From positions 1,116,001 through 1,180,000 of the forward strand of contig NZ_FMHU01000002.1 of assembly GCF_900091415.1 (NCBI RefSeq): a stretch of 64,000 bases of DNA, read 5' to 3'. Source of the stretch: Micromonospora inyonensis. GTDB lineage: Bacteria; Actinomycetota; Actinomycetes; Mycobacteriales; Micromonosporaceae. The position numbers and the translations under genes are program-made. Below are positions 34,623 through 42,000 of the stretch, in pieces (positions within the stretch are counted from its first letter, which is position 1; every line of letters begins with the position of its first letter). A model generated the notes under the pieces. It saw only the letters and a list, made by a program, of their open reading frames with translations, did no database searches and was not told the DNA's origin.

Positions 34623-34985
34623 ATGAAGTCCAAGCTCTCTTACCGATCCCTCATCGCCGCGCTCGTCGCTACGGCGCTCGCCGCGGCGGCGGCCGGCTGT
34701 TCCCCGGGCGGAGCCTCCGGAGGCCCGAGCGACCCGAAGAAAGCTCACCGTCTACAGCACGCTGACACCGAGCGCCCAGAAGCGACTGGCAGCGGCCTTC
34801 ACACAGAAGACCGGGATCGAGGTCGAATCGGTCCGGGTGCAGAGCGCCCAGCTCACCAAACGGTTCGACGAGGAGTTCAAGGCCAAGCGGCCGGTCGCCG
34901 ACGTGCTGACCATGAACGAGGAGATCTACGCCCGGCAGGCCGTGGGGCAGGGGCTGTTCGAGGACATCGCCGGGCTGCCGGGGCA
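34623..34985 (+). pseudogene. Extracellular solute-binding lipoprotein (iron/thiamine type), frameshifted and truncated
   Basis: ATG 34623 follows AGAGGAG. A lipoprotein signal (LIAALVATALAAAAAGCSP) leads into GGPSDPKK; there an extra A in the run near 34740 shifts the frame. In the next frame it continues as KLTVYSTLTPSAQKRLAAAF, RVQSAQLTKRFDEEFKAKRP and DVLTMNEEIYARQAVGQGLF, the start of a family 1 binding protein. Homology ends near 34985 at the edge of the ISL3-type fragment. About two thirds of the usual protein is missing. Confidence 0.8.
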
Positions 34986-35165
34986 GTCCCGTCCTGCGAC
35001 GTCCGGGCCCACACCACGATCCGCTCACCCTCGTCGGCCACACCCTCTACGACCAGCGGAGAAAGACCCGAAAACACCGTCCGCGCAAGCTCATCGACAT
35101 CCCTCACGCGAGTGTCAACGACCCCCACGACTCTCCGTCACCACCGAATGTGAGACAGGGCTGTT
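34986..35165 (-). pseudogene. ISL3-family element end with transposase N-terminal fragment
   Basis: On the minus strand a GTG at 35128, after GGAGAG, begins VRDVDELARTVFSGLSPLVV and EGVADEGERIVVWARTS. This is the N-terminal pattern of ISL3 transposases, which continue into a zinc-finger CPxCG. Here the CPxCG is not reached in frame and the fragment stops near 34986. The bases at 35129-35165 (CACATTCGGTGGTGACGG on the minus strand) look like the element's outer end. It seems to have landed in the solute-binding gene and then been cut down. Confidence 0.6.
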
Positions 35166-35175
35166 CGTTTGACAG

Positions 35176-35406
35176 CGGGAGTGCCCCTCTGGTGGGGGCG
35201 CCTTTGACGGGCTGAAAATGGGTGGGCGGGCGGTCCGGCGACGTCGTGGGTCTGTGGTGCTTCGAGCCCGTTTGACAGCGGGACGCTGGAGCCGTGCGAC
35301 AGGCGTTCTTGATTGTTGCCACGAGCACGCGACTCAGACTCTTCTCGCCTGTGCGGCTCCCCGGGCCGTCCGTGCTTCGCCCGCCACGATCGAGGATGGT
35401 GAGGAC
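35176..35406 (+). ncRNA. Putative bridge RNA region of IS110 type A
   Basis: This non-coding 5' region holds two short copies of the element's own borders. CGTTTGACAGCGGGA at 35269-35283 is identical to the left junction at 35166-35180. CGACTCAG at 35330-35337 is identical to the right end at 36650-36657. A segment GATTGTTGCC...GAGCACG before the second copy is shared with the type B elements. In IS621-type systems the bridge RNA has a target loop followed by a donor loop; the order fits. No RNA structure was computed. Confidence 0.5.
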
Positions 35407-36639
35407 ATGGACACCCTGGTCCAACGGTGCGCGGGACTCGACATCGGCAAGGCCGATCTCAAAGCCTGCGTACGAATTCCCGGCGGGAGAGGACGCCGCC
35501 ATCAGGAGATCCGCACGTTCGCAACGACCACACCGGCGTTACTGGAACTGCGTGACTGGCTGAGCGCCAACGAGGTCACCGTCGTCGGGATGGAAGCCAC
35601 CGGCGACTACTGGAAGCCGGTGTGCTACCTACTCGAAGACGCCTTCGACGTGCAACTGCTCAACGCCCGTCACATGCGCAACGTCCCTGGCCGCAAGACT
35701 GACGTCGCCGACTCCGCCTGGATCGCCCGGCTGATCGAGCACGGCCTGGTGCGGCCCAGTTTCGTGCCTCCGCCGCGGATCCGCCGGCTGCGTGATCTCA
35801 CCCGATACCGCACCACCCTCGTGCAGGAACGTACCCGGGAGATCCAGTGGCTGGAGAAGGTCCTCGAAGACGCCGGGATCAAGCTGTCGACGGTGGCGTC
35901 ACACACCCTCGGGATCTCCGGCCGCGCGATGATCGATGCGTTGATCGCCGGGGAGCGTGACCCGCAAGTGCTGGCCGCCCTCGCCCGCGCACGGATGCGG
36001 GCGAAAATCCCCGCACTGCGGGACGCCCTTGTCGGTAGGTTCACCGACCATCACGCCTTCATCTGCCGCACGATGCTCGACCGGATCGACGCCGCAGCCG
36101 CTACGATCGACGCCTTCTCGGCACGTATCGAGGACGAGATCCGGCCCTTTCAGACCATCGTCGCCCGGCTCGACACCATCCCCGGCGTGAACGCCCGCAC
36201 CGCCCAGGTCCTCATCGCCGAGATCGGCGTCGACATGAGTCGGTTCCCCACCCCAGGCCACCTCGCCTCATGGGCAGGGATGTGTCCCGGTAACCACGAG
36301 TCCGCCGGCAAACACCACGGCGGAGCAACCCGCAAAGGCGACTCCTGGCTCCGCGGCGCACTCGGCGAGGCTGGAGCCGGAGCCGCACGCAGCAAAGACA
36401 CCTACCTTCAAGCCCGATATCGACGAATCGCCAGCCGACGCGGCAAGAAACGAGCGCTCGTCGCGGTCGGACATAGCATCCTCACCGCGATCTGGCACAT
36501 GATCAGCAACGACACCGACTACAACGACCTCGGCGCCGCGTACTTCCTGACCCGCACCGACCCAGCCCGACAAGCCCGCCGCCTCCTCGGCCAACTCCAT
36601 CAACTCGGCTACCAGGCGGTCATAACCCCAATCACCTGA
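35407..36639 (+). CDS. IS110-family transposase (DEDD/serine recombinase), type A
   Basis: The 410-residue protein starts at ATG 35407 after GGTGAGGAC. The N-terminal RuvC-like DEDD domain has CAGLDIGKADLKACV (Asp), VVGMEATGDYWKPV (Glu) and GRKTDVADSAWIARL (Asp pair). The C-terminal Transposase_20 domain has LDTIPGVNARTAQVLIAEIG and the catalytic Ser in HLASWAGMCPGNHES. The frame is intact and about half identical by eye to the type B proteins. Confidence 0.92.
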   Translation: MDTLVQRCAGLDIGKADLKACVRIPGGRGRRHQEIRTFATTTPALLELRDWLSANEVTVVGMEATGDYWKPVCYLLEDAFDVQLLNARHMRNVPGRKTDVADSAWIARLIEHGLVRPSFVPPPRIRRLRDLTRYRTTLVQERTREIQWLEKVLEDAGIKLSTVASHTLGISGRAMIDALIAGERDPQVLAALARARMRAKIPALRDALVGRFTDHHAFICRTMLDRIDAAAATIDAFSARIEDEIRPFQTIVARLDTIPGVNARTAQVLIAEIGVDMSRFPTPGHLASWAGMCPGNHESAGKHHGGATRKGDSWLRGALGEAGAGAARSKDTYLQARYRRIASRRGKKRALVAVGHSILTAIWHMISNDTDYNDLGAAYFLTRTDPARQARRLLGQLHQLGYQAVITPIT

Positions 36640-36657
36640 GGTTCATTTTCGACTCAG

Positions 36658-36891
36658 CTTCCCCTGCCCCTTGCGGGGCCGCCGTGGGGCGGGAAAATGG
36701 TGCCGCTCGTCCGGGTCGAGGTCGAACCGTCACTGATGCCTGAAGCTCGTGTCTCAGCTTGACCCTGGCAGCCGCGTACTTCGGGAGTCGTGGATTGTTG
36801 CCGTAAGAGCACGAGTACCAGATTCTTTGCCTCCCGCAGCTGCCGGCTCGGACGGCTATGTGATGTCGCGAGGGGAAGGAGACGGCAGGCC
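36658..36891 (+). ncRNA. Putative bridge RNA region of IS110 type B, copy 1
   Basis: The 234-base 5' region contains CTCAGCTT at 36753-36760, repeating the left junction at 36653-36660, and GTACCAG at 36815-36821, repeating the right end at 38180-38186. The second follows the GATTGTTGCC...GAGCACG scaffold shared with type A. A GC-rich hairpin (CCCCTTGCGGGG-like) lies near 36667-36685. Confidence 0.5.
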
Positions 36892-38145
36892 GTGGATGTG
36901 CTGCATGATCGTTGTGCCGGGTTGGACATCAGCAAGCGGGACGTGAAGGCGTGCCTGCGGACCCCGGGAACACGGCGTAACCAGCGGCGAAGCGAGGTAC
37001 GTACGTTCGCCACGACCACCAACGACCTGCTAGCGCTGCGGGACTGGCTGGTCGCCGAGCAGGTCAGCCTGGTCGTCATGGAAGGCACCGGCGACTACTG
37101 GCGGGCCCCGTACTACCTGCTCGAAGACGCCCTGAACGTGGAGTTGGTCAACGCTCGGCAGGTCAAGGCGATGCCCGGACGCAAGACCGATGTGGCCGAT
37201 GCGGTGTGGCTGGCACAACTGGCCGAGTGCGGGTTGCTACGGGCCAGCTTCGTGCCGCCCGAGCCGATCCGCCAGCTTCGCGATCTGACGCGGTACCGCA
37301 CGGTACTGACCGAAGAGCGTACCCGGGAGGCCCAGCGGCTGGAGAAGGAGTTGGAGGACGCCGGGATCAAGCTGTCCAGCTTCGCCACCGACATCCTCGG
37401 TATCTCCGGGCGCGCCATGTTGGAAGCGCTCATCCGTGGAGAGCGCGACGCGCAGGTATTGGCGGAGATGGCGCGAGGCCGGATGCGGTCCAAGATCCCT
37501 GACCTGGCCCAGGCGATGATCGGCCGCTTCGGTGATCACCACGCGTTCCTGTGCCGGATGCATCTGGACCGCATCGATGCCATCAGCCGGGACATCGCCA
37601 CGTTGAGCACCCGGATCGAGCGGGTGATGGCACCCTTTCGTGACCAGCTGACCCGGTTGGATGGCATTCCCGGGATCAGCCTCCGGGTCGCTGAGGTGAT
37701 CATCGCGGAGACCGGTGGGGACATGTCCCGGTTCCCCACCGCCGGGCATCTGGCCTCCTGGGCCGGGGTGTCGCCCGGTAACCACGAATCCGGCGGCAAA
37801 CGCAAGTCCGGCAAGACCACCAAAGGCAACCGGTGGCTGCGCGACGCCCTCGGCACCGCCGCGATGGCCGCGGCCCGTTCCAAGAACACCTACCTCGGCG
37901 CCCAGTACACCCGCCTCGTACGCCGACTCGGCAGCAAACCCAAGGCCCTGGTCGCCTTGGAACACTCCATCCTGACCTCCGTATGGCACATGCTCACCGA
38001 CGGAACCGGCTACCAGGACCTCGGCGCCGACCACTTCCTACGCCGCGACCCCGAACGCGAACGCCGCCGCGCGATCGCCGCACTGAACAAGCTCGGCTAC
38101 ACCGTCACCCTCAACCCGATCGAACCCACCACGAAAGCCGCGTGA
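36892..38145 (+). CDS. IS110-family transposase, type B, copy 1
   Basis: The 417-residue protein starts at GTG 36892 (VDVLHDRCAGLDISKRDVKA), preceded by GGGGAAGGAG. DEDD residues lie in CAGLDISKR, VVMEGTGDYW and GRKTDVADAVW; the C-terminal Ser lies in HLASWAGVSPGNHES. Upstream in-frame starts run through the putative bridge RNA and are unlikely. The frame is intact. Confidence 0.92.
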   Translation: MDVLHDRCAGLDISKRDVKACLRTPGTRRNQRRSEVRTFATTTNDLLALRDWLVAEQVSLVVMEGTGDYWRAPYYLLEDALNVELVNARQVKAMPGRKTDVADAVWLAQLAECGLLRASFVPPEPIRQLRDLTRYRTVLTEERTREAQRLEKELEDAGIKLSSFATDILGISGRAMLEALIRGERDAQVLAEMARGRMRSKIPDLAQAMIGRFGDHHAFLCRMHLDRIDAISRDIATLSTRIERVMAPFRDQLTRLDGIPGISLRVAEVIIAETGGDMSRFPTAGHLASWAGVSPGNHESGGKRKSGKTTKGNRWLRDALGTAAMAAARSKNTYLGAQYTRLVRRLGSKPKALVALEHSILTSVWHMLTDGTGYQDLGADHFLRRDPERERRRAIAALNKLGYTVTLNPIEPTTKAA

Positions 38146-38186
38146 ACAGGTAAGACGATCAGTCACGGTCGTTATTTTCGTACCAG

Positions 38187-38420
38187 CTTCCCCTGCCCCT
38201 TGCGGGGCCGCCGTGGGGCGGGAAAATGGTGCCGCTCGTCCGGGTCGAGGTCGAACCGTCACTGATGCCTGAAGCTCGTGTCTCAGCTTGACCCTGGCAG
38301 CCGCGTACTTCGGGAGTCGTGGATTGTTGCCGTAAGAGCACGAGTACCAGATTCTTTGCCTCCCGCAGCTGCCGGCTCGGACGGCTATGTGATGTCGCGA
38401 GGGGAAGGAGACGGCAGGCC
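38187..38420 (+). ncRNA. Putative bridge RNA region of IS110 type B, copy 2
   Basis: Same sequence and same guide-like segments as in copy 1 (CTCAGCTT at about 38282-38289 and GTACCAG at about 38344-38350). Here it lies directly downstream of the right end of copy 1, so the donor-type joint (right end plus left end) exists in the chromosome. Confidence 0.5.
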
Positions 38421-39674
38421 GTGGATGTGCTGCATGATCGTTGTGCCGGGTTGGACATCAGCAAGCGGGACGTGAAGGCGTGCCTGCGGACCCCGGGAAC
38501 ACGGCGTAACCAGCGGCGAAGCGAGGTACGTACGTTCGCCACGACCACCAACGACCTGCTAGCGCTGCGGGACTGGCTGGTCGCCGAGCAGGTCAGCCTG
38601 GTCGTCATGGAAGGCACCGGCGACTACTGGCGGGCCCCGTACTACCTGCTCGAAGACGCCCTGAACGTGGAGTTGGTCAACGCTCGGCAGGTCAAGGCGA
38701 TGCCCGGACGCAAGACCGATGTGGCCGATGCGGTGTGGCTGGCACAACTGGCCGAGTGCGGGTTGCTACGGGCCAGCTTCGTGCCGCCCGAGCCGATCCG
38801 CCAGCTTCGCGATCTGACGCGGTACCGCACGGTACTGACCGAAGAGCGTACCCGGGAGGCCCAGCGGCTGGAGAAGGAGTTGGAGGACGCCGGGATCAAG
38901 CTGTCCAGCTTCGCCACCGACATCCTCGGTATCTCCGGGCGCGCCATGTTGGAAGCGCTCATCCGTGGAGAGCGCGACGCGCAGGTATTGGCGGAGATGG
39001 CGCGAGGCCGGATGCGGTCCAAGATTCCTGACCTGGCCCAGGCGATGATCGGCCGCTTCGGTGATCACCACGCGTTCCTGTGCCGGATGCATCTGGACCG
39101 CATCGATGCCATCAGCCGGGACATCGCCACGTTGAGCACCCGGATCGAGCGGGTGATGGCACCCTTTCGTGACCAGCTGACCCGGTTGGATGGCATTCCC
39201 GGGATCAGCCTCCGGGTCGCTGAGGTGATCATCGCGGAGACCGGTGGGGACATGTCCCGGTTCCCCACCGCCGGGCATCTGGCCTCCTGGGCCGGGGTGT
39301 CGCCCGGTAACCACGAATCCGGCGGCAAACGCAAGTCCGGCAAGACCACCAAAGGCAACCGGTGGCTGCGCGACGCCCTCGGCACCGCCGCGATGGCCGC
39401 GGCCCGTTCCAAGAACACCTACCTCGGCGCCCAGTACACCCGCCTCGTACGCCGACTCGGCAGCAAACCCAAGGCCCTGGTCGCCTTGGAACACTCCATC
39501 CTGACCTCCGTATGGCACATGCTCACCGACGGAACCGGCTACCAGGACCTCGGCGCCGACCACTTCCTACGCCGCGACCCCGAACGCGAACGCCGCCGCG
39601 CGATCGCCGCACTGAACAAGCTCGGCTACACCGTCACCCTCAACCCGATCGAACCCACCACGAAAGCCGCGTGA
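38421..39674 (+). CDS. IS110-family transposase, type B, copy 2
   Basis: The 417-residue protein is identical in sequence to copy 1, starting at GTG 38421. All catalytic residues are retained. The abutting right end of copy 1 lies upstream and could provide a junction promoter, as reported for circular IS110-type intermediates. Confidence 0.92.
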   Translation: MDVLHDRCAGLDISKRDVKACLRTPGTRRNQRRSEVRTFATTTNDLLALRDWLVAEQVSLVVMEGTGDYWRAPYYLLEDALNVELVNARQVKAMPGRKTDVADAVWLAQLAECGLLRASFVPPEPIRQLRDLTRYRTVLTEERTREAQRLEKELEDAGIKLSSFATDILGISGRAMLEALIRGERDAQVLAEMARGRMRSKIPDLAQAMIGRFGDHHAFLCRMHLDRIDAISRDIATLSTRIERVMAPFRDQLTRLDGIPGISLRVAEVIIAETGGDMSRFPTAGHLASWAGVSPGNHESGGKRKSGKTTKGNRWLRDALGTAAMAAARSKNTYLGAQYTRLVRRLGSKPKALVALEHSILTSVWHMLTDGTGYQDLGADHFLRRDPERERRRAIAALNKLGYTVTLNPIEPTTKAA

Positions 39675-39719
39675 ACAGGTAAGACGATCAGTCACGGTCG
39701 TTATTTTCGTACCAGACCC

Positions 39720-39749
39720 TCTCCTACACCACCTGCGCGGACGTGACCG
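39720..39749. repeat. Orphan 30-base sequence resembling an IS256-type end, copy 2
   Basis: Matches 11433-11462 with two mismatches. It sits 4 bases outside the right end of the second type B IS110 element. The following bases to 39974 carry no recognisable gene. Confidence 0.4.
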
Positions 39750-39974
39750 GCGCGGACGGTAGGGCCGGAGACCTGACGCGGATGACGACGCCCGCGACGG
39801 GCGGAAGAGGGGGAACCCGGCGTCAGCGGCAGGGTCGGCAGGCAGCGCTGGCGACGCGCAGGAGGTCGATGTGACCCCGCTTGGTCAGATAGGCGCTTCG
39901 CACGCTGACGATCTTTCCCCGGACCATCCCCGGATGTGAATGTGCCGACCGTCCGGATCACACCCGTCGGCGCG

Positions 39975-40631
39975 TCAGCGCGGCACGACACCGTTCTGGT
40001 ACGCCCAGACGACCGTCTGCAACCGGTCCCGTACACCGATCTTGGCCATCGCCCGGCCGAGGTGCGACTTGACGGTGCTGGTCTCGATGAACAGCTCGGT
40101 GGCGATCTCCACGTTCGACAGACCCTGGGCGAGCAGCCGGACGATCTCGGCCTCCCGCGCGGTGAGCTGGTGCGCGGCCACCGCGTCGGTACGCGGTGCG
40201 GCGGTGCGGCGGGCGAACTCGGTGATCACCCGGCGGGTGACCGCCTGGTCGACGAGCCCGTACCCGCCGGCCAGGCGGCGTACCGCCTCGATCAGCTCCT
40301 CGGGTTCGCAGTCCTTGAGGATGAACCCGCTGGCACCGGACTCCAGCGCGCCGAAGACGTACTCGTCGAGGTCGAACGTGGTCACCACCAGCACGGCGGG
40401 CGGCGTCTCGGTGGCCTCGCCGACGATCCGGCGGGTGGCGGTGAGCCCGTCGCCGCCGGGCATCCGGACGTCCATGCAGATCACGTCCGGCCGGTGCCGG
40501 CGGGCCAGGTCGACCGCCGCGTCGCCGTTCGACGCCTCGGCCACCACCTCGATGTCCCCGGCCTGTTCCAGGATGACCCGGAACCCGGTCCGCACCACCG
40601 CCTGGTCGTCGACGAGCATCACCCTGATCAT
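39975..40631 (-). CDS. NarL/LuxR-family response regulator
   Basis: Cytoplasmic DNA-binding partner of the kinase encoded upstream. The 218-residue protein starts at ATG 40631, overlapping the kinase stop by 4 bases. The receiver domain has MLVDDQAVVRTGFRVILEQA and the phosphoacceptor Asp in PDVICMDVRMPGGDGL. The LuxR-type helix-turn-helix is at the C-terminus (HQLTAREAEIVRLLAQGLSN, ELFIETSTVKSHLGRAMAKI). Confidence 0.93.
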   Translation of the reverse strand: MIRVMLVDDQAVVRTGFRVILEQAGDIEVVAEASNGDAAVDLARRHRPDVICMDVRMPGGDGLTATRRIVGEATETPPAVLVVTTFDLDEYVFGALESGASGFILKDCEPEELIEAVRRLAGGYGLVDQAVTRRVITEFARRTAAPRTDAVAAHQLTAREAEIVRLLAQGLSNVEIATELFIETSTVKSHLGRAMAKIGVRDRLQTVVWAYQNGVVPR

Positions 40632-41959
40632 GTGGGGTCTCCCTGCGCGGTCGCCGTCGCGGCGCGGGCGACCTCCGGTGCGGTCGGCAGGTGCACCGTG
40701 ACCGCCCAGCCGCCGTCGGCGGTCGGCCCGGCGGTGAACTCGGCACCGATGAGCTGTGCGCGTTCCCGCATGCCCACCAGGCCCACGCCGCCGGTAGTGC
40801 GGGTGGCCGGCTCGGGCCGCCGGGGCGGCGGGTCGTTGCGTACCTGGAGCGTCACCCGGCGGTCGAGGTAGCGCAGAGCCACCCGGACCGGGGCGCCGGG
40901 GGCGTGCTGGCGGGCGTTGGAGAGCGACTCCTGCGCCACCCGGTAGAGCGCCACGTCGGCGATCGGCGGCACCTCGCGCGGTTGCCCCTCGCGGACGAGC
41001 TCGACCGGGCCGCCGAGGTCAGCGGCGGTGCGGACGAGGTCGTCGAGGACGGCCAGGCCGGGCACCGGGACCGTGCCGTCGCCGGCGTCCGCCCCGGTCC
41101 GTCCGCGCAGCACCCCCACGACCAGTCGCAGGTTGTCCAGGGTCTGCTTGCCCTGGGCGCGGATCCAGGCCACCCCGGCGCGGGCCGCCGCCGGGTCGCG
41201 GTCGATCAGTCGCTCCACCGCCGCCGCCTGCACCACCATGCCGGAGAGGTGGTGGGCGGCCACGTCATGCAGCTCCCGCGCCATCCGGGACCGTTCCGCG
41301 CCGATCGCCGCCTGTACGCCGGCCTGCTGTGCCCGGACCGCCTCCTCGGCGCGTACCCGGACCAGCTCGAGGTAGCGCCGGTAGGTGGCGACGTAGCCAC
41401 CGACGAAGGCCGCGCCGAGGTAGGTCAGGGCACTCGCGGTGAGGCTGCCGAGCGTGGCGAGGAGGATGTCGGGGGCGACGAGGACGGCGATGGCGACCGC
41501 GCCCGCCGTCTCCGCCAGCGTGGCGACCCCCGCGATCAGCAGCGCCGTCCGGACCGGCCGCAGCGTGCCGACGGTGTACGCGGCGACGAACGGCGCGAGG
41601 CCCCGGATCGACATCTCCGGCAGGGACAGGCCGACCACCACCAGTTGCAGGGCGACGACCAGGGCGAGGCAGAGCAGCGGACGGATCCGACGCAGGCAGA
41701 GCAGCACCGCCTGCACACCGCAGAGCACCAGCACCAGCCAGGCCCACGTCGGGTCGACGGCGAGACCCTCCGCCGGTGCGACGATCCAGAACAGCATCGC
41801 CAGCAGCAGCAGGGTGGCCACGGTGACGGCCGCCGCGAGCAGGCCGTCCCGGGCGAACCGGCCGGTCACGCCGAGCCGGGTGAGCCGCTCGTCAAGCCGC
41901 CTGGTCAGCCGGGGCGTCCGGGGCGTCGCCTCGGCCTGCGGATCGGGGTGGGTGCTCAT
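40628..41959 (-). CDS. Sensor histidine kinase (HisKA_3 type)
   Basis: The 443-residue membrane kinase starts at ATG 41959. The N-terminal half has five to six hydrophobic helices with no evident extracytoplasmic domain, typical of sensors of membrane stress. The dimerisation/phosphotransfer motif is RSRMARELHDVAAHHLSGMV (His in ELHD). The ATPase domain ends with TGGVGLVGMRERAQLIGAEF. It forms a two-component pair with the regulator and lies 41 bases after the serine hydrolase gene. Confidence 0.92.
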   Translation of the reverse strand: MSTHPDPQAEATPRTPRLTRRLDERLTRLGVTGRFARDGLLAAAVTVATLLLLAMLFWIVAPAEGLAVDPTWAWLVLVLCGVQAVLLCLRRIRPLLCLALVVALQLVVVGLSLPEMSIRGLAPFVAAYTVGTLRPVRTALLIAGVATLAETAGAVAIAVLVAPDILLATLGSLTASALTYLGAAFVGGYVATYRRYLELVRVRAEEAVRAQQAGVQAAIGAERSRMARELHDVAAHHLSGMVVQAAAVERLIDRDPAAARAGVAWIRAQGKQTLDNLRLVVGVLRGRTGADAGDGTVPVPGLAVLDDLVRTAADLGGPVELVREGQPREVPPIADVALYRVAQESLSNARQHAPGAPVRVALRYLDRRVTLQVRNDPPPRRPEPATRTTGGVGLVGMRERAQLIGAEFTAGPTADGGWAVTVHLPTAPEVARAATATAQGDPT

Positions 41960-42000
41960 GCGGTGGACTTCCTTGCTCCGGTCCGTCCCGGATCGACGCG

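Larger units (their letters stand above)
35176..36657 (+). mobile_element. IS110-family element, type A
   Basis: The boundaries are inferred from the trinucleotide CAG found at every IS110 junction here: 35173-35175 on the left and 36655-36657 on the right. The element has a 231-base 5' non-coding region, one transposase gene and a short 3' end, as in the IS110 (not IS1111) group. A type B element is joined to its right end. Confidence 0.8.
36658..38186 (+). mobile_element. IS110-family element, type B, copy 1
   Basis: A 1529-base unit whose boundaries are fixed by comparison with the second copy. The left junction is CAG-CTTCCCC at the end of the type A element; the right junction GTACCAG-CTTCCCC leads directly into copy 2. 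No spacer remains between the copies. Confidence 0.92.
38187..39715 (+). mobile_element. IS110-family element, type B, copy 2
   Basis: Second 1529-base unit, joined head to tail to copy 1. The only difference I found is a synonymous C-to-T change in the transposase gene (ATC at 37496-37498 versus ATT at 39025-39027). Its right end GTACCAG (39709-39715) runs into an IS256-like remnant. Confidence 0.92.

Noticed and set aside
34166..34748. N-terminal extension of the IclR protein to 34748
   Set aside because: The extra residues are Arg/Gly/Ala-rich and cross the AT-rich promoter region; a good ribosome site precedes ATG 34166.
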